DNA of 32,310 nucleotides from Pelagibacteraceae bacterium AG-325-E08 (GTDB taxonomy: Bacteria; Pseudomonadota; Alphaproteobacteria; Pelagibacterales; Pelagibacteraceae), in contig QBYE01000014.1 of assembly GCA_003282985.1 (NCBI GenBank), positions 1-32,310 of the forward strand, in the 5' to 3' direction. A program made the position numbers and the translations under genes. Of this stretch, positions 1 to 9,832 are shown in pieces. Numbering within the stretch: position 1 is the stretch's first letter; each line of letters starts with the position of its first letter. The notes under the pieces were generated by a model that was not told where the DNA came from, made no database searches, and saw only the letters and a list, made by a program, of their open reading frames with translations.

Positions 1-211
1 TTAAATCACCTTCTACTTTAAAATTTTGATCTATATACTCACGTATCTTTAAAATCTCTTCGTCAGTTAATTGATTAACTCTTTTTTCTTTAGGTATTTC
101 AAGAGAAGAGCATATTTGTTTTGAAAATCTATCACCAATACCATAAATATATGTAAGTCCAATATGAACTAATTTATTTTGTGGGATATTAATTCCTGCA
201 ATACGAGCCAT
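1..211 (-). CDS. rpsM: 30S ribosomal protein S13, partial (N-terminal 70 codons)
   Basis: The minus-strand frame opens with ATG at 209-211 and reads [10 protein letters not shown], the standard S13 start, then continues as S13 to the window edge without a stop, so the C-terminal part lies outside. S13 sits in the head of the 30S subunit and contacts the P-site tRNA and the 50S bridge. It follows adk after 55 bp, the usual alphaproteobacterial order secY-adk-rpsM. Confidence 0.95.
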   Translation of the reverse strand, partial: MARIAGINIPQNKLVHIGLTYIYGIGDRFSKQICSSLEIPKEKRVNQLTDEEILKIREYIDQNFKVEGDL

Positions 212-266
212 AAATAAGTGATAAATTTCAGCCTTTTATATAAGAAGATCTTTTAAAGTCAACGCA

Positions 267-830
267 TTAAACATTAAGAAAACCTTCTATTTTGGCAGTT
301 ATTTGCTCAATTTTAAGACTGCCATCAATTTCATAAAAATTTGGATTTTTAGAGTAAAAATCTAAGACTGGATTAGTTGTTTCCATGTATTTGTCGTACC
401 TCTTTAGAATAATATCCAAATCATCATCTGTCCTGTTTTCTAAGACTTTTCTTTTTTCAATTCTTTTAATAATAGTCTCTTTATTTACATTTAGAAAAAA
501 AATAAAATTTATTTTTTGGTTTGAGTTACTTAACAATAGATCTAAATTTTGAGCTTGTTTTATTGACCTTGGGTATCCATCGAAAATTAATTTATTTTTT
601 TTAAGTGGATCAGATATTGCTTTATCTATAAGTTTGTTAACTATTTCATCATTTACAAACTTTCCATCATTCATATCATTAATTATTGATTTTCCTATTT
701 CAGTATTGTTTTGAATTTCATTTCTTAACATGTCACCAGTAGATACTTGAAAGCTATTTAACTTTTCAACTAAATATCTTGCTTGAGTGCCTTTACCAGC
801 ACCGGGAGGTCCAAATAAAATCAAATTCAC
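267..830 (-). CDS. adk: adenylate kinase (short form)
   Basis: Interconverts ATP + AMP and 2 ADP in the cytoplasm. The 187-residue protein has the P-loop GPPGAGKGT (residues 7-15), the AMP-site motif TGDMLR (31-36), FDGYPR (83-88) and the R-TDD stretch near 133-137. It lacks the roughly 27-residue LID insertion and zinc site of the long form, because the sequence passes directly from KRIEKR to the RTDD stretch. It lies five bases after secY, so is presumably cotranscribed with the spc operon, as in other alphaproteobacteria. Confidence 0.97.
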   Translation of the reverse strand: MNLILFGPPGAGKGTQARYLVEKLNSFQVSTGDMLRNEIQNNTEIGKSIINDMNDGKFVNDEIVNKLIDKAISDPLKKNKLIFDGYPRSIKQAQNLDLLLSNSNQKINFIFFLNVNKETIIKRIEKRKVLENRTDDDLDIILKRYDKYMETTNPVLDFYSKNPNFYEIDGSLKIEQITAKIEGFLNV

Positions 831-835
831 TTGTC

Positions 836-2116
836 TTATCTACCAAATTTTGTTTTTTTTATTAATTGTTCATATTGAGAACTCATTAATCTTGTTTGAA
901 TTTGAGTAACTGTGTCTATCGCTACTACAACAACAATCAAAATTGAAGCACCACCCAAATAGAAAGGTATTGGATAGTTTGCAATTAAAAACTCAGGCAT
1001 TAAACAGACTAATGTTAAGTATAATGCTCCAATAGTAGTTAATTTAGTCAAAATATTTTCAATATATAATGCTGTGCTTTCACCTGGTCTTATTCCTGGA
1101 ATAAAACCACCATATTTTCTTAAATTATCAGCTGTCTCTGTTGGATTAAAAGTAATCGAAGTATAGAAAAAAGTAAAAAATACTATTCCTGATCCATAAA
1201 GTAACATGTATAGGGGTTGGCCTTGAGTAAAGAAAGAACTTATATTTAGAAAAGTTTCATTATCTGAAATATTAAAATTCGAAAAAGTCACAGGCAACAA
1301 CAATAAAGCTGATGCAAAAATTGCAGGGATAACTCCAGCCATATTAATTTTTAATGGAAGATGCGATGACTCACCACCATACATTTTATTACCCATTTGT
1401 CTTTTGGGATAATTAATTAATATTTTTCTTAGTGCCCTTTCCATAAAAACTACAAATAATATTGTAACAATCAATAATACAAATATTGCTAAAATCATAA
1501 TTGTAGAAATAGCTCCAGTCCTTCCAAGTTCAAAAGTTGTTACTAATGCTCTTGGAATTTCAGCAACTATACCAGCAAAAATAATTAGAGAAATACCATT
1601 ACCTATTCCTCTTTGAGTGATCTGTTCACCAAGCCACATTAAAAAAATTGTACCAGCAACTATAGTTGTAACGGTAGAAATTTTAAAAAAAATTCCAGGA
1701 TTAATTACTAAACCTGCCGAAGACTCTAATCCAACTGCAAGTCCAAAACCTTGAACAGTTGCTAACAAAACAGTACCGTACCGAGTAATCTGAGTTAATT
1801 TAGCTCTGCCTGTTTCTCCTTGTGATTTTAAATTCTTAAAATAATCTGATACTCCAGCTAAAAGTTGTACAATAATAGCAGATGAAATATATGGCATGAT
1901 ACCTAAAGCAAATATAGCCATTCTGCTGACAGCTCCACCAGCAAATACGTTGAACATACCTAGTAACCCCTTCTGATTACCTTCCATCATAATTTTTAAC
2001 TGCTCAGGATCAATTCCAGGTAAAGGGACAAATGTACCAAATCGATACACTGTTAAAATTGCTAAAGTAAATAGTATTCTATTTCTTAAATCATTATTTG
2101 AGGGTGAAGAGCTCAT
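836..2116 (-). CDS. secY: preprotein translocase channel subunit SecY
   Basis: Forms the protein-conducting pore of the inner membrane Sec translocon with SecE (encoded at 24813-25004). The 426-residue protein is polytopic with about ten hydrophobic segments. It shows the SecY signatures FVPLPGID near the N-terminus, the plug/TM2 region FNVFAGGAVSRMAIFALGIMP, GIGNGISLIIFAGI, and the cytoplasmic loop GIRPGEST. It lies 10 bp after rplO, the normal position for secY in a spc operon. The normal rpmJ downstream of secY is absent. Confidence 0.98.
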   Translation of the reverse strand: MSSSPSNNDLRNRILFTLAILTVYRFGTFVPLPGIDPEQLKIMMEGNQKGLLGMFNVFAGGAVSRMAIFALGIMPYISSAIIVQLLAGVSDYFKNLKSQGETGRAKLTQITRYGTVLLATVQGFGLAVGLESSAGLVINPGIFFKISTVTTIVAGTIFLMWLGEQITQRGIGNGISLIIFAGIVAEIPRALVTTFELGRTGAISTIMILAIFVLLIVTILFVVFMERALRKILINYPKRQMGNKMYGGESSHLPLKINMAGVIPAIFASALLLLPVTFSNFNISDNETFLNISSFFTQGQPLYMLLYGSGIVFFTFFYTSITFNPTETADNLRKYGGFIPGIRPGESTALYIENILTKLTTIGALYLTLVCLMPEFLIANYPIPFYLGGASILIVVVVAIDTVTQIQTRLMSSQYEQLIKKTKFGR

Positions 2117-2126
2117 TTAATAATAT

Positions 2127-2579
2127 TTATTTCTTTAATTGGATAGATCCACCAATTTTTTCTAGTTTCTCTACAGCTGATTTAGATGCCAAATCTGCTT
2201 CAATATTAATTTTATCTTTAATCACACCCGAACCTAAGATTTTTAATTTTACTGAGTTTTTATTTATCAAGCTCAACTTTTTTAACAGATCTGAATTCAA
2301 AATATCAGAAGTCTTAATATTTTTTTTATCAATATATGATTGAATTTTATCTAGATTTAAAATTGCAATATTGTCTTTACTAACTGGATTAAAGCCTCTT
2401 TTAGGCAATCTTCTATATAGAGGCATCTGACCACCCTCAAAACTTTTTATTGCAACACCTGATCTAGATTTTTGACCTTTAACACCTCTACCTGATGTTT
2501 TGCCTTTTCCTGAGCCAATACCTCTACCAACTCTAATTTTTGTTTTATTTCTTTTAGTTCTGTTATTTAAACTTATCAT
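2127..2579 (-). CDS. rplO: 50S ribosomal protein L15
   Basis: 150 residues with the Gly/Lys/Arg-rich N-terminal arm of L15 (GRGIGSGKGKTSGRG, then KGQKSRSG) followed by the GGQMPLYRRLPKRGF segment. L15 is a late-assembling 50S protein that threads its N-terminal arm through 23S rRNA. Its ATG overlaps the rpsE stop by one base (TAATG), leaving no room for rpmD (L30), which usually lies between the two. Confidence 0.97.
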   Translation of the reverse strand: MISLNNRTKRNKTKIRVGRGIGSGKGKTSGRGVKGQKSRSGVAIKSFEGGQMPLYRRLPKRGFNPVSKDNIAILNLDKIQSYIDKKNIKTSDILNSDLLKKLSLINKNSVKLKILGSGVIKDKINIEADLASKSAVEKLEKIGGSIQLKK

Positions 2580-3094
2580 TATCCTCTTTTTTCAATAATT
2601 TCTGAAATTTTTTTATTTCTAATTGATGATATTTGTTTTGGAGAGTTTTGTTTTAACAACGCTTTCATTGTAGCTCTTATGACATTATGAGCATTTGAAG
2701 TACCCATTGATTTAGCAACAATATCTTTTACTCCTAAAACTTCACATACTGCTCTTACAGGACCTCCTGCTATTATACCTGTCCCCTTTGATGCGGCTCT
2801 TAATACAATTCTTCCTGATCCATCTTTTGCTTTAACATCATGATGAATAGTTCTACCTTCTCTTAATGGAATGTGAATTAATTTTCTTCTCGCCATTTCA
2901 TTTGCTTTCTTAATAGCATCAGGGACTTGTTTTGCCTTTGCATGTGCTATACCAATTTTACCTGACTGATTACCAACTACAACTAATGCAGAAAATCCAA
3001 ATCTTCTTCCACCTTTTACAACTTTTGTAATACGATTTATATGGACTAATTTTTCTAGTATATCGTCATTTTTTTTGTCTTTAAAATTTTCCAT
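2579..3094 (-). CDS. rpsE: 30S ribosomal protein S5
   Basis: 171 residues. The N-terminal double-stranded-RNA-binding-like domain reads VVKGGRRFGFSALVVVGN, and the C-terminal domain contains GTGIIAGGPVRAVCEVLGVKDI. S5 lies at the mRNA entry side of the 30S subunit and affects decoding fidelity with S4 and S12. Start and stop abut rplR and rplO, consistent with translational coupling inside the spc operon. Confidence 0.98.
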   Translation of the reverse strand: MENFKDKKNDDILEKLVHINRITKVVKGGRRFGFSALVVVGNQSGKIGIAHAKAKQVPDAIKKANEMARRKLIHIPLREGRTIHHDVKAKDGSGRIVLRAASKGTGIIAGGPVRAVCEVLGVKDIVAKSMGTSNAHNVIRATMKALLKQNSPKQISSIRNKKISEIIEKRG

Positions 3095-3096
3095 TT

Positions 3097-3453
3097 TTAA
3101 AACTCCATTCCATTTTTACGAAGAGTTTCTGCAAAAATCTTTACTCTCCCATGATACTTGTAAATACCTCTATCAAAATAAATCTTTGTTATTTTTTTTT
3201 CTTGTGCTTTTTTTGCTAACTTTTCTGCAACAATTCTTGATAGTTCAGTTTTATTAGTTTTTGTTCCAGATTTAACATCTTTTTCTATAGATGAAGCTGA
3301 TAGAAGAGTTATATTTTTTAGGTCATCAATAATTTGTGCAGATATATTTTTAGATGATCTAGAAATACTTAATCTAAACCTGTCATTTGAAGAGACTTTT
3401 TTGACTTTATTACTTACTCTAAACCTTTTTCTTTTAGTTGTATTTAATTTCAT
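3097..3453 (-). CDS. rplR: 50S ribosomal protein L18
   Basis: 118 residues, the usual length, with a basic N-terminal tail and the L18 core [14 protein letters not shown], plus the conserved end [25 protein letters not shown]18 binds 5S rRNA with L5 to form part of the central protuberance. The gene overlaps rplF by one base and precedes rpsE by two bases. Confidence 0.97.
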   Translation of the reverse strand: MKLNTTKRKRFRVSNKVKKVSSNDRFRLSISRSSKNISAQIIDDLKNITLLSASSIEKDVKSGTKTNKTELSRIVAEKLAKKAQEKKITKIYFDRGIYKYHGRVKIFAETLRKNGMEF

Positions 3454-3992
3454 TATTTTTTCTTTCCTTCTTTTTTAAGAACATACTGTCCTTTTTCTCT
3501 AACCCCTTTACCTTTATATGGCTCTATTTTTCTTAAAGTTTTGAGTTTTGAAGCAACTGCTCCTACTTGCTGTTTGTCTGCACCTGTAATTTTTAAAGTT
3601 GTTTGCTTTTCTACTGCAATTTTTATTCCTTCAGGAATGTCAAAATTAATATCGTGACTATATCCTAATTGTAAATTTAGCTGATTTCCTTTTAAGGCAG
3701 CTCGGTATCCTACTCCAATTAACTCAAGTATTTTTTCATATCCAGCACTAGATCCAATAACCGCATTATTGATTAAACTTCTATTCATTCCCCATAATCT
3801 TTTTGTTTCTTGGTCAATTTTTTTAGGCTTAATAGAAATTTCCTTACCATCTTTAATATCAAGATTAAAAATCTCTAAATTAATATTAATTGATTTTTTA
3901 CCTAATGGACCCTCTATGTTTAAATTATTGCCTGCCAAGACAACTTTTACTTTTTCAGGAATAGAAATATTTATTTTACCAATTTTAGACAT
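3453..3992 (-). CDS. rplF: 50S ribosomal protein L6
   Basis: 179 residues with the two-fold L6 architecture. It begins MSKIGK and ends with the L6 signature [20 protein letters not shown]. It binds 23S rRNA near the sarcin-ricin loop and the factor-binding site. It shares one base with rpsH upstream and one with rplR downstream. Confidence 0.98.
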   Translation of the reverse strand: MSKIGKINISIPEKVKVVLAGNNLNIEGPLGKKSININLEIFNLDIKDGKEISIKPKKIDQETKRLWGMNRSLINNAVIGSSAGYEKILELIGVGYRAALKGNQLNLQLGYSHDINFDIPEGIKIAVEKQTTLKITGADKQQVGAVASKLKTLRKIEPYKGKGVREKGQYVLKKEGKKK

Positions 3993-4387
3993 TAAAATAC
4001 CTTACAAATTATTTCACCACCAACTTTTTGTTTTCTTGCATCTATATCAGTCATAACTCCTTTTGGGGTTGAGACGATAGCAATACCTAATCCATTATTA
4101 ATTTTAGGCAAACTATCAGCACTTGAAAATATTCTTCTACCAGGTTTAGAAACTCTCTCAAATGTACTTATAACTGGATTGCCTGAGTGATATTTCAGCT
4201 CTAAAGATAAAAGTGGTTTATTATTTTCTTTATTTATTTTAAAATCTTTAATAAATCCCTCATTTTTTAGAATATCTGCAATTTTCATCTTAAAATTAGA
4301 TGATGGTAAATCTACCTTTTTGTGATTTCTCACTTGAGCATTTTTAATTCTTGCTATCATATCTCCAATTGGATCACTTAAACTCAT
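3992..4387 (-). CDS. rpsH: 30S ribosomal protein S8
   Basis: 131 residues, beginning MSLSDPIGDMIARIKNAQ and ending with the S8 C-terminal signature (TPKGVMTD.DARKQKVGGEIICKVF). S8 binds helix 21 of 16S rRNA early in assembly. In E. coli it also represses its own spc operon by binding the rplE region of the mRNA. Whether that feedback exists here was not determined. Confidence 0.98.
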   Translation of the reverse strand: MSLSDPIGDMIARIKNAQVRNHKKVDLPSSNFKMKIADILKNEGFIKDFKINKENNKPLLSLELKYHSGNPVISTFERVSKPGRRIFSSADSLPKINNGLGIAIVSTPKGVMTDIDARKQKVGGEIICKVF

Positions 4388-4397
4388 ATATTCCTTT

Positions 4398-4703
4398 CTA
4401 CCAACTTGATTTAACTAAACCTGGTATCTTTCCTTGTAAACCAAGTTGTCTTAACGCTATTCTTGATATTTTTAATTTTCTATAAACCCCGTGTGGTCTT
4501 CCAGTTATTTGACATCTATTCATAACTCTAACCTTTGCTGAATTTCTAGGTAATTTTGATAATTTTTGTTGAGCCTTAAATCTTTCCTCTAAGGGAAGTT
4601 TTTTATTCATAACTATCTTTTTTAATTTTTCTCTCTTTGAGTACAATCTATTAGATAATTTAATTCTTTTATTATTTTTATTAATTGAACTTAACTTAGC
4701 CAT
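4398..4703 (-). CDS. rpsN: 30S ribosomal protein S14, zinc-independent form
   Basis: 101 residues, the long (C-minus) form of S14. The C-terminal signature [20 protein letters not shown] is present, but the paired CxxC zinc ligands of the short form are absent. It lies in the 30S head near S3, S10 and S19. It follows rplE by one base and is separated from rpsH by 10 bp. Confidence 0.97.
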   Translation of the reverse strand: MAKLSSINKNNKRIKLSNRLYSKREKLKKIVMNKKLPLEERFKAQQKLSKLPRNSAKVRVMNRCQITGRPHGVYRKLKISRIALRQLGLQGKIPGLVKSSW

Positions 4704-4704
4704 T

Positions 4705-5259
4705 TTAGTTATCTCCTTTTTTGATAAACGGAAAGTTTAATTTTTCTAATAAAGCAAAACTATGTTCTTTGCTTTTTGACGTAATAACTACAATTATGTC
4801 TATGCCTCTCACTTTGTCAGCTCTATCAAAACTTACTTCAGGAAAAATTATATGTTCTTTTACACCAAACGTATAATTGCCAAATTTATCAAAACCTTTA
4901 GATGATAAACCTCTAAAATCTTTTATCCTAGGTAATGCTATATTTACCAATCTATCTAGAAACTCATACATTTTATTTTTACGTAAAGTTACTTTTAAAC
5001 CAGCATTAGACCCTTTTCTGGTTTTAAAATTAGCAACAGATTTTTTAAATTTCGTTATAACTGGCTTTTGTCCAGTAATTTTAGCTAAATCTTCTTCACA
5101 TGATTTTAGAATTTTAGAATCATTACCATCTAGGCCTAGACCCATATTTAAAACAACTTTTTCAATTTTAGGACCCATGTATAAGTTTTTAAAACCAAAT
5201 TGGTTTTTCAGTGAAAGTTGTATTTCTTTATAATAAAGTTCTTTTAATCTTGGAGTCAT
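4705..5259 (-). CDS. rplE: 50S ribosomal protein L5
   Basis: 184 residues. It shows [17 protein letters not shown] near the N-terminus, then [21 protein letters not shown] and the signature [16 protein letters not shown]5 binds 5S rRNA and the P-site tRNA elbow in the central protuberance. It overlaps rplX by one base in the spc operon order rplN-rplX-rplE-rpsN. Confidence 0.98.
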   Translation of the reverse strand: MTPRLKELYYKEIQLSLKNQFGFKNLYMGPKIEKVVLNMGLGLDGNDSKILKSCEEDLAKITGQKPVITKFKKSVANFKTRKGSNAGLKVTLRKNKMYEFLDRLVNIALPRIKDFRGLSSKGFDKFGNYTFGVKEHIIFPEVSFDRADKVRGIDIIVVITSKSKEHSFALLEKLNFPFIKKGDN

Positions 5260-5507
5260 TATTTTTTAGCCTCAGTTTTTTTACTTTTATTTTTTTCAAT
5301 AATTAATTTTAAGTTAGATATGTGAATAAAGCTTTCTTTTGAGATAATTCCACCCTTTTTTTCTTTTGTTGTTTTAACGTGTTTTTTAACCATATTAATT
5401 TCTTTAACTTTAGCTCTATTTTTAGATCTATCTATTTCGATTACTTCACCTTCTTTTTTTTTATCTTTTCCAACTAAAATTTTAACTTTTAACCCTTTTT
5501 TAATCAT
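5259..5507 (-). CDS. rplX: 50S ribosomal protein L24
   Basis: 82 residues, shorter than the roughly 100 of E. coli. It contains a KOW motif ([22 protein letters not shown] region, residues about 5-26) and [14 protein letters not shown]. The C-terminus is a lysine-rich tail. L24 is a primary binder that nucleates 50S assembly near the exit tunnel. It overlaps both neighbours by one base. Confidence 0.95.
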   Translation of the reverse strand: MIKKGLKVKILVGKDKKKEGEVIEIDRSKNRAKVKEINMVKKHVKTTKEKKGGIISKESFIHISNLKLIIEKNKSKKTEAKK

Positions 5508-5875
5508 TATAAAACCTCTGGAGCCAATGAAATTATTTTCATTTGTCCTTTATTTCTTAATTCTCTTGTAACCGGACCAAATATTCTTGTTCCTACTGGT
5601 TCACCTTTATCATCTACTAAAACTGCTGCATTATTATCAAATCTTACTTTTGACCCATCGTCTCTATGGATCCCTTTTTTTACTCTTACAACTACTGCTT
5701 TATGAACAGAACCTTTTTTTACTTTACCTTTTGGAATTGCTTCCTTTACAGCAATAACAATTGTATCACCAATACTAGCATATCTCCTTTTCGATCCACC
5801 CAAAACTTTAATGCATTCAATTCTTTTTGCACCAGTATTATCAGCTACATTTAATTCTGTTTGTACTTGTATCAT
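5507..5875 (-). CDS. rplN: 50S ribosomal protein L14
   Basis: 122 residues, the canonical length, starting [18 protein letters not shown] with [15 protein letters not shown] and FDNNAAVLV further on and FGPVTRELR near the end. L14 forms intersubunit bridges with 16S rRNA and is the first gene of the classical spc operon. Here it overlaps rpsQ by one base, so the S10 and spc operons are fused without a gap. Confidence 0.98.
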   Translation of the reverse strand: MIQVQTELNVADNTGAKRIECIKVLGGSKRRYASIGDTIVIAVKEAIPKGKVKKGSVHKAVVVRVKKGIHRDDGSKVRFDNNAAVLVDDKGEPVGTRIFGPVTRELRNKGQMKIISLAPEVL

Positions 5876-6111
5876 TATTTTGAATTCTCCATTACTTGAA
5901 ATTTTTTATTTTTTGAAAATGGTTTACTTTCTATAATCGAAACTTTATCCCCTAATTTAAATTTATTATTTTCATCGTGAGCATTATATTTTTTTTTGAC
6001 CTTAATTACTTTTTTTAATAATGGGTGTGAATACTTTCTCTCTACCAAGACTGTAATAGTCTTATTTGGTTTATCACTTACAACTACACCAGTTAAAATT
6101 TTTTTAGGCAT
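5875..6111 (-). CDS. rpsQ: 30S ribosomal protein S17
   Basis: 78 residues beginning [21 protein letters not shown] with the S17 segment [24 protein letters not shown] and [17 protein letters not shown]17 is an OB-fold primary binder of the 16S 5' domain. Its ATG lies inside the last codons of rpmC (8-base overlap), suggesting coupled translation. Confidence 0.97.
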   Translation of the reverse strand: MPKKILTGVVVSDKPNKTITVLVERKYSHPLLKKVIKVKKKYNAHDENNKFKLGDKVSIIESKPFSKNKKFQVMENSK

Positions 6112-6295
6112 TTAATTTTCCTTTTAACATTGTTTTTAATCTTGCTATTGTTTTTCTTGTTTCACTAATTTTTGCAGGATTTGTTATTTGAGAATTAATT
6201 TTTTGAAACCTAAAATTAAATAAGTCCTTTTTAGATTTATCTATATTTTTCATAATTTCATCTTTTGATAATTTTTTAATTTCTTTTTTTTTCAT
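6104..6295 (-). CDS. rpmC: 50S ribosomal protein L29
   Basis: 63 residues, mostly helical, starting [14 protein letters not shown] and containing [19 protein letters not shown], typical of L29 at the tunnel exit beside L23. I chose the ATG at 6293-6295, one base after the rplP stop (TAAATG). A longer reading would start at a TTG nine bases upstream inside rplP, which is less likely. Confidence 0.92.
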   Translation of the reverse strand: MKKKEIKKLSKDEIMKNIDKSKKDLFNFRFQKINSQITNPAKISETRKTIARLKTMLKGKLNA

Positions 6296-6296
6296 T

Positions 6297-6707
6297 TTAA
6301 GCAAATCTTTTAATTGTTTTTGTTTTAATTGGTAATTTAGCAGATGCTTTATATAAAGCTTCTTTAGCTATCTGCTCTGAAACTCCATCAACCTCAAATA
6401 AAATTCTTCCTGGTTTAACTCTACAAGCATAAAATTCAGGTGAACCTTTACCTTTTCCCATTCTTACTTCAATAGGTTTTTTAGAAACTGGTATATTTGG
6501 AAAAATTCTAGTCCAGACTCTACCTTGTCGCTTCATATGTCTTGTGAGCGCAACTCTCGCTGCCTCTATTTGTTTCCCTGTTACTCTTTCTGGTGACAAT
6601 GCTTTTAGCGCATAGGCTCCGTAGTTTATAAAGTTAGCTCTTGAGGCAGTTCCATGAATTCTACCTTTATGAGCTTTTCTCCATTTTGTTCTAACCGGTT
6701 GCAACAT
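6297..6707 (-). CDS. rplP: 50S ribosomal protein L16
   Basis: 136 residues, beginning [16 protein letters not shown] and containing [19 protein letters not shown] and [19 protein letters not shown], all L16 signatures. L16 lies near the A-site tRNA elbow and the peptidyl-transferase region of the 50S subunit. It follows rpsC directly with no intervening base. Confidence 0.98.
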   Translation of the reverse strand: MLQPVRTKWRKAHKGRIHGTASRANFINYGAYALKALSPERVTGKQIEAARVALTRHMKRQGRVWTRIFPNIPVSKKPIEVRMGKGKGSPEFYACRVKPGRILFEVDGVSEQIAKEALYKASAKLPIKTKTIKRFA

Positions 6708-7388
6708 TTATTTTCTATCCTCTTTTGGTGTTACCTTATTAGTTTCTTGACTAAATTCTCTTGCAAATACTTCGCCCTTATAGATCCATACTTTTATTCC
6801 TATTATTCCATAAGTAGTTAATGCTTCTGCTTCAGCATAATCTATATCTGCTCTTAATGTATGAGAAGGTATACTTCCATCTCTCAACCATTCTGTTCTA
6901 GCAATTTCATTTCCACCTAATCGACCACTAACAGATACTTTAATTCCTTTTGCTCCTAATCTTAAACAAGATTGCATAGCTCTTTTCATTGCTCTTCGGT
7001 ATGAAATTCTTTTTACTAATTGTTGAGCAATATTTTCAGCTACAAGATATGCATTGGTCTCAGGTTTTTTAACTTCTTTAATATTTAATGTGACTTCATT
7101 AGTGGTAAATTTTGATAAATTATTTTTGATTTTATCTATATCACTACCTTTTTTTCCTATTACAAACCCTGGTCTAGACGTGTAAATAGTTACGTAACAC
7201 TTATTAGCTGTTCTTTCTATCATAACTTTAGATACACCAGAGTTTATAACATTTTTTTTGATATACTCTCTTATCTTGAAGTCTTCTATAAGGTAGTTTC
7301 CGAAGTCTTTCTTCTTAGCATACCAAACAGAGTCCCAACCTCTGTTGACACCTAATCTAAATCCAACTGGATTAACTTTTTGTCCCAT
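6708..7388 (-). CDS. rpsC: 30S ribosomal protein S3
   Basis: 226 residues. It starts [13 protein letters not shown], has a KH RNA-binding loop [14 protein letters not shown] near residues 75-88, and the C-terminal signature [20 protein letters not shown]3 lines the mRNA entry channel. Its start overlaps the end of rplV by 17 bases, the largest overlap in the ribosomal block. Confidence 0.98.
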   Translation of the reverse strand: MGQKVNPVGFRLGVNRGWDSVWYAKKKDFGNYLIEDFKIREYIKKNVINSGVSKVMIERTANKCYVTIYTSRPGFVIGKKGSDIDKIKNNLSKFTTNEVTLNIKEVKKPETNAYLVAENIAQQLVKRISYRRAMKRAMQSCLRLGAKGIKVSVSGRLGGNEIARTEWLRDGSIPSHTLRADIDYAEAEALTTYGIIGIKVWIYKGEVFAREFSQETNKVTPKEDRK

Positions 7389-7770
7389 GACTCTCCATTT
7401 TTTTTATTTCTGATAAAATTATAGTAACACTTGAATATGGTTTTAGTATTGGTGCCGCTCTTCCTTTGGCTCTAGGTCTGAATCTTTTCATTGTAATTTT
7501 TTTTCCACAATATGCTTCTTTAACAATCAATTTATCAATATCATATTGAAAATTATTTTCTGCATTAGCAACTGCTGAACTTATTGTTTTTCTTATATCT
7601 CGAGTAATTCTTTTTTCAGAAAATTGCAGATCTCTAATAGCTATATCAACTTTTTTTCCAACTATACCTTTTAAAATAGGATTAAGTTTTCTAACACTAG
7701 ATCTAATATTGTTATTAATAGATTTAACTAATTTATCTTTATTTTTATCAATTTTCTTTTTTTTACTCAT
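7372..7770 (-). CDS. rplV: 50S ribosomal protein L22
   Basis: 132 residues with a lysine-rich N-terminal extension before the L22 core. [10 protein letters not shown] and the tunnel-lining hairpin [25 protein letters not shown] region are clear. L22 contacts all 23S domains and its hairpin lines the nascent-peptide tunnel. The first ATG was kept because it lies two bases after rpsS. A later start would remove only the basic extension. Confidence 0.95.
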   Translation of the reverse strand: MSKKKKIDKNKDKLVKSINNNIRSSVRKLNPILKGIVGKKVDIAIRDLQFSEKRITRDIRKTISSAVANAENNFQYDIDKLIVKEAYCGKKITMKRFRPRAKGRAAPILKPYSSVTIILSEIKKMESHGTKS

Positions 7771-7772
7771 AA

Positions 7773-8072
7773 TTATTTCTTAGGTGCCGCTTCAGCTGGC
7801 TTTGCTTTTTTATCTGCTGGTGTATGTCCAAAAAAAGTTCTTGTTGGTGCAAATTCACCTAATTTATGTCCTACCATATCTTCAGAAACTGTTATTGGTA
7901 TAAATTTTTTTCCATTATAAATTAAAAAACTTACGCCAACAAAATCAGGGATTATAGTTGATTTCCTTGACCAAGTTTTGATAGGTATTTTTTTAGGGTC
8001 AGTCTTATATTTATCGACTTTTTTTATTAAGCTCTCCTCAACAAAAGGTCCTTTCCAAACTGCTCTAGCCAT
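7773..8072 (-). CDS. rpsS: 30S ribosomal protein S19
   Basis: 99 residues starting [15 protein letters not shown] with [16 protein letters not shown] and the signature [24 protein letters not shown]-terminal Ala/Lys/Pro-rich tail (about 14 residues) follows the core. S19 is in the 30S head and forms bridge B1a with the 50S subunit. It overlaps rplB by one base. Confidence 0.98.
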   Translation of the reverse strand: MARAVWKGPFVEESLIKKVDKYKTDPKKIPIKTWSRKSTIIPDFVGVSFLIYNGKKFIPITVSEDMVGHKLGEFAPTRTFFGHTPADKKAKPAEAAPKK

Positions 8073-8911
8073 TATTTTGTATCCTTCCTTTTGTTTCTTC
8101 TTCTCACAATAAATTTATCTGTTCTCTTATTATCTCTAGTTTTAAGACCCTTAGCTGATTGACCAGTTGGAGATACTGGGTGTCTTCCTCCTGCAGTTTT
8201 ACCTTCACCACCTCCATGTGGGTGATCAACAGGATTTTTAACTACACCTCTTGTATGAGGTTTTCTACCAAGCCACCTAGATCTTCCAGCTTTTCCTATT
8301 TTCGTATTTTTTTGATCTGGATTGCTTAGGACACCAATTGTAGCTAAAGATCTAGAATCAATTTTTCTTACCTCACCTGAAGCTAGCTTTATAAGACTAT
8401 AGTTGCCATCAATACCACTTATGGTAACTGAGGTACCAGCTGATCTAGCAATTTTTCCACCAGCACCAGGTTGAATTTCAACATTATGTATATCAATACC
8501 AACAGGTATGTCTTGTAATGGCATACAATTTCCAATCTTAATCTCTTTTTTAGATCCATTTTCTATTTTATCACCTACGTTAATTTTTTGTGGAGCTAGA
8601 TAGTATGCGTGAGAATTATCTTCAAATTTAACTAACATTATGTAGCAAGATCTATTTGGATCGTATTCAATTCTCTCTACAATTGCAGGCATATCAATTT
8701 TTTTTCTATAAAAGTCAACTTTTCGATACATCTTTTTATGTCCACCAGCTCTGTTGATAGAAGTAATATGTCCATTATTATTCCTACCTTTCATTGCATT
8801 TTTTGGAGATACTAAAGATTTAAAAGGTTTACCTTTCCATAATCCTGATCTATCAACAAGGATAGTGCCTCTAGTTGATTTTGTGTATGGTTTAAAAGTT
8901 TTTAATGCCAT
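8072..8911 (-). CDS. rplB: 50S ribosomal protein L2
   Basis: 279 residues, canonical length. Conserved features include [20 protein letters not shown] near the N-terminus, the SH3-like and KOW regions, and the C-terminal [19 protein letters not shown], which contains the conserved histidine near the peptidyl-transferase centre. L2 is needed for subunit association. It lies in the standard order rplW-rplB-rpsS. Confidence 0.99.
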   Translation of the reverse strand: MALKTFKPYTKSTRGTILVDRSGLWKGKPFKSLVSPKNAMKGRNNNGHITSINRAGGHKKMYRKVDFYRKKIDMPAIVERIEYDPNRSCYIMLVKFEDNSHAYYLAPQKINVGDKIENGSKKEIKIGNCMPLQDIPVGIDIHNVEIQPGAGGKIARSAGTSVTISGIDGNYSLIKLASGEVRKIDSRSLATIGVLSNPDQKNTKIGKAGRSRWLGRKPHTRGVVKNPVDHPHGGGEGKTAGGRHPVSPTGQSAKGLKTRDNKRTDKFIVRRRNKRKDTK

Positions 8912-8913
8912 TT

Positions 8914-9207
8914 TTAAATTCCTGTAGTTAGGTCGATACTTTGACCTTTTTTAAGCGTAATTATAGCTTTTTTAAATCCTGAGACTTTTACCTTTTTTCC
9001 TCTTGTTAGCTTAGTCCTATTCTGTTTATTAATAATATTAATTTTAGTAACATTAACTTTAAATATTTTTTCAATATTAGTTTTTAAATTTTTCTTATTT
9101 GCATTTGAGGGAACTTTAAAAACAATTTTGTTCTGCTCAGATAAGTTAGTTGATTTTTCTGTAACCAGGGGAGACAAAATTTTATCGTATAAATGTATTT
9201 TATCCAT
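8914..9207 (-). CDS. rplW: 50S ribosomal protein L23
   Basis: 97 residues beginning MDKIHLYDKILSPLVTEKST, the L23 signature, with FKVNVTKINIINKQNRTKLTRGK later. L23 sits at the tunnel exit and is the docking site for trigger factor and SRP. It lies between rplD (one-base gap) and rplB (two-base gap). Confidence 0.96.
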   Translation of the reverse strand: MDKIHLYDKILSPLVTEKSTNLSEQNKIVFKVPSNANKKNLKTNIEKIFKVNVTKINIINKQNRTKLTRGKKVKVSGFKKAIITLKKGQSIDLTTGI

Positions 9208-9208
9208 T

Positions 9209-9832
9209 TTATGTATACCTTTTTTCTAATTCTTTTATTGAAGTTTCTGTAAATACTACTTTTTTGAATTTAACAATATCAAAAGCACTAAAATGATTTA
9301 TATCAGTTACTTTGATATTTGGAATATTCCTTATTGATTTTTCTATTTTTTCTTTTGAAGTTTTGTCTAAAATAATTATTGAGTTTGTTATTTGAAATTT
9401 CTTTAAAATAATATCCATTTCTTTAGTTTTTTTTATTTCTGAATTGAAATCATTAAAAACTAATAAGTTATTATTTTGAACTTTATCACTAATTAGAGAT
9501 GCTATACTTTGCTTTTTTTCACTTTTATTCAATTTTCTTTTTTTATAAGCTAATTGACCTTTTGGTCCATGGGCAACACCACCGCCAACAAATATTGGAG
9601 CCTTTCTACTTGCGTGTCTTGCATTACCTGTGCCTTTTTGAGCATAAATTTTTGATGTTGGACCAGCTACCTCATTTTGTTGTTTTGTTTTTGCATGTCT
9701 TCCTTTGTAATTAGCATTTGTTTTATACAAAACAGTTTCAACCAACTTCCTATTAACTTTTGCAGAAAAGATATTATCTAAAACTTCAATACTATTTTTT
9801 TTGCCGTTTAAATCTAATTTATCTATTTTCAT
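9209..9832 (-). CDS. rplD: 50S ribosomal protein L4
   Basis: 207 residues. The extended loop that reaches the exit tunnel is visible (EVAGPTSKIYAQKGTGNARH, then RKAPIFVGGGVAHGPKG). In E. coli L4 also controls the S10 operon by binding the S10 leader. No equivalent leader space exists here, because rpsJ follows fusA by only two bases, so that control would have to differ. Confidence 0.97.
   Translation of the reverse strand: MKIDKLDLNGKKNSIEVLDNIFSAKVNRKLVETVLYKTNANYKGRHAKTKQQNEVAGPTSKIYAQKGTGNARHASRKAPIFVGGGVAHGPKGQLAYKKRKLNKSEKKQSIASLISDKVQNNNLLVFNDFNSEIKKTKEMDIILKKFQITNSIIILDKTSKEKIEKSIRNIPNIKVTDINHFSAFDIVKFKKVVFTETSIKELEKRYT

Noticed and set aside
2098-2343. Plus-strand frames opposite the ribosomal genes and rpoB/rpoC
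   Set aside because: All are Phe/Leu/Ser-rich shadows opposite conserved genes, with no recognisable domain or start signal.
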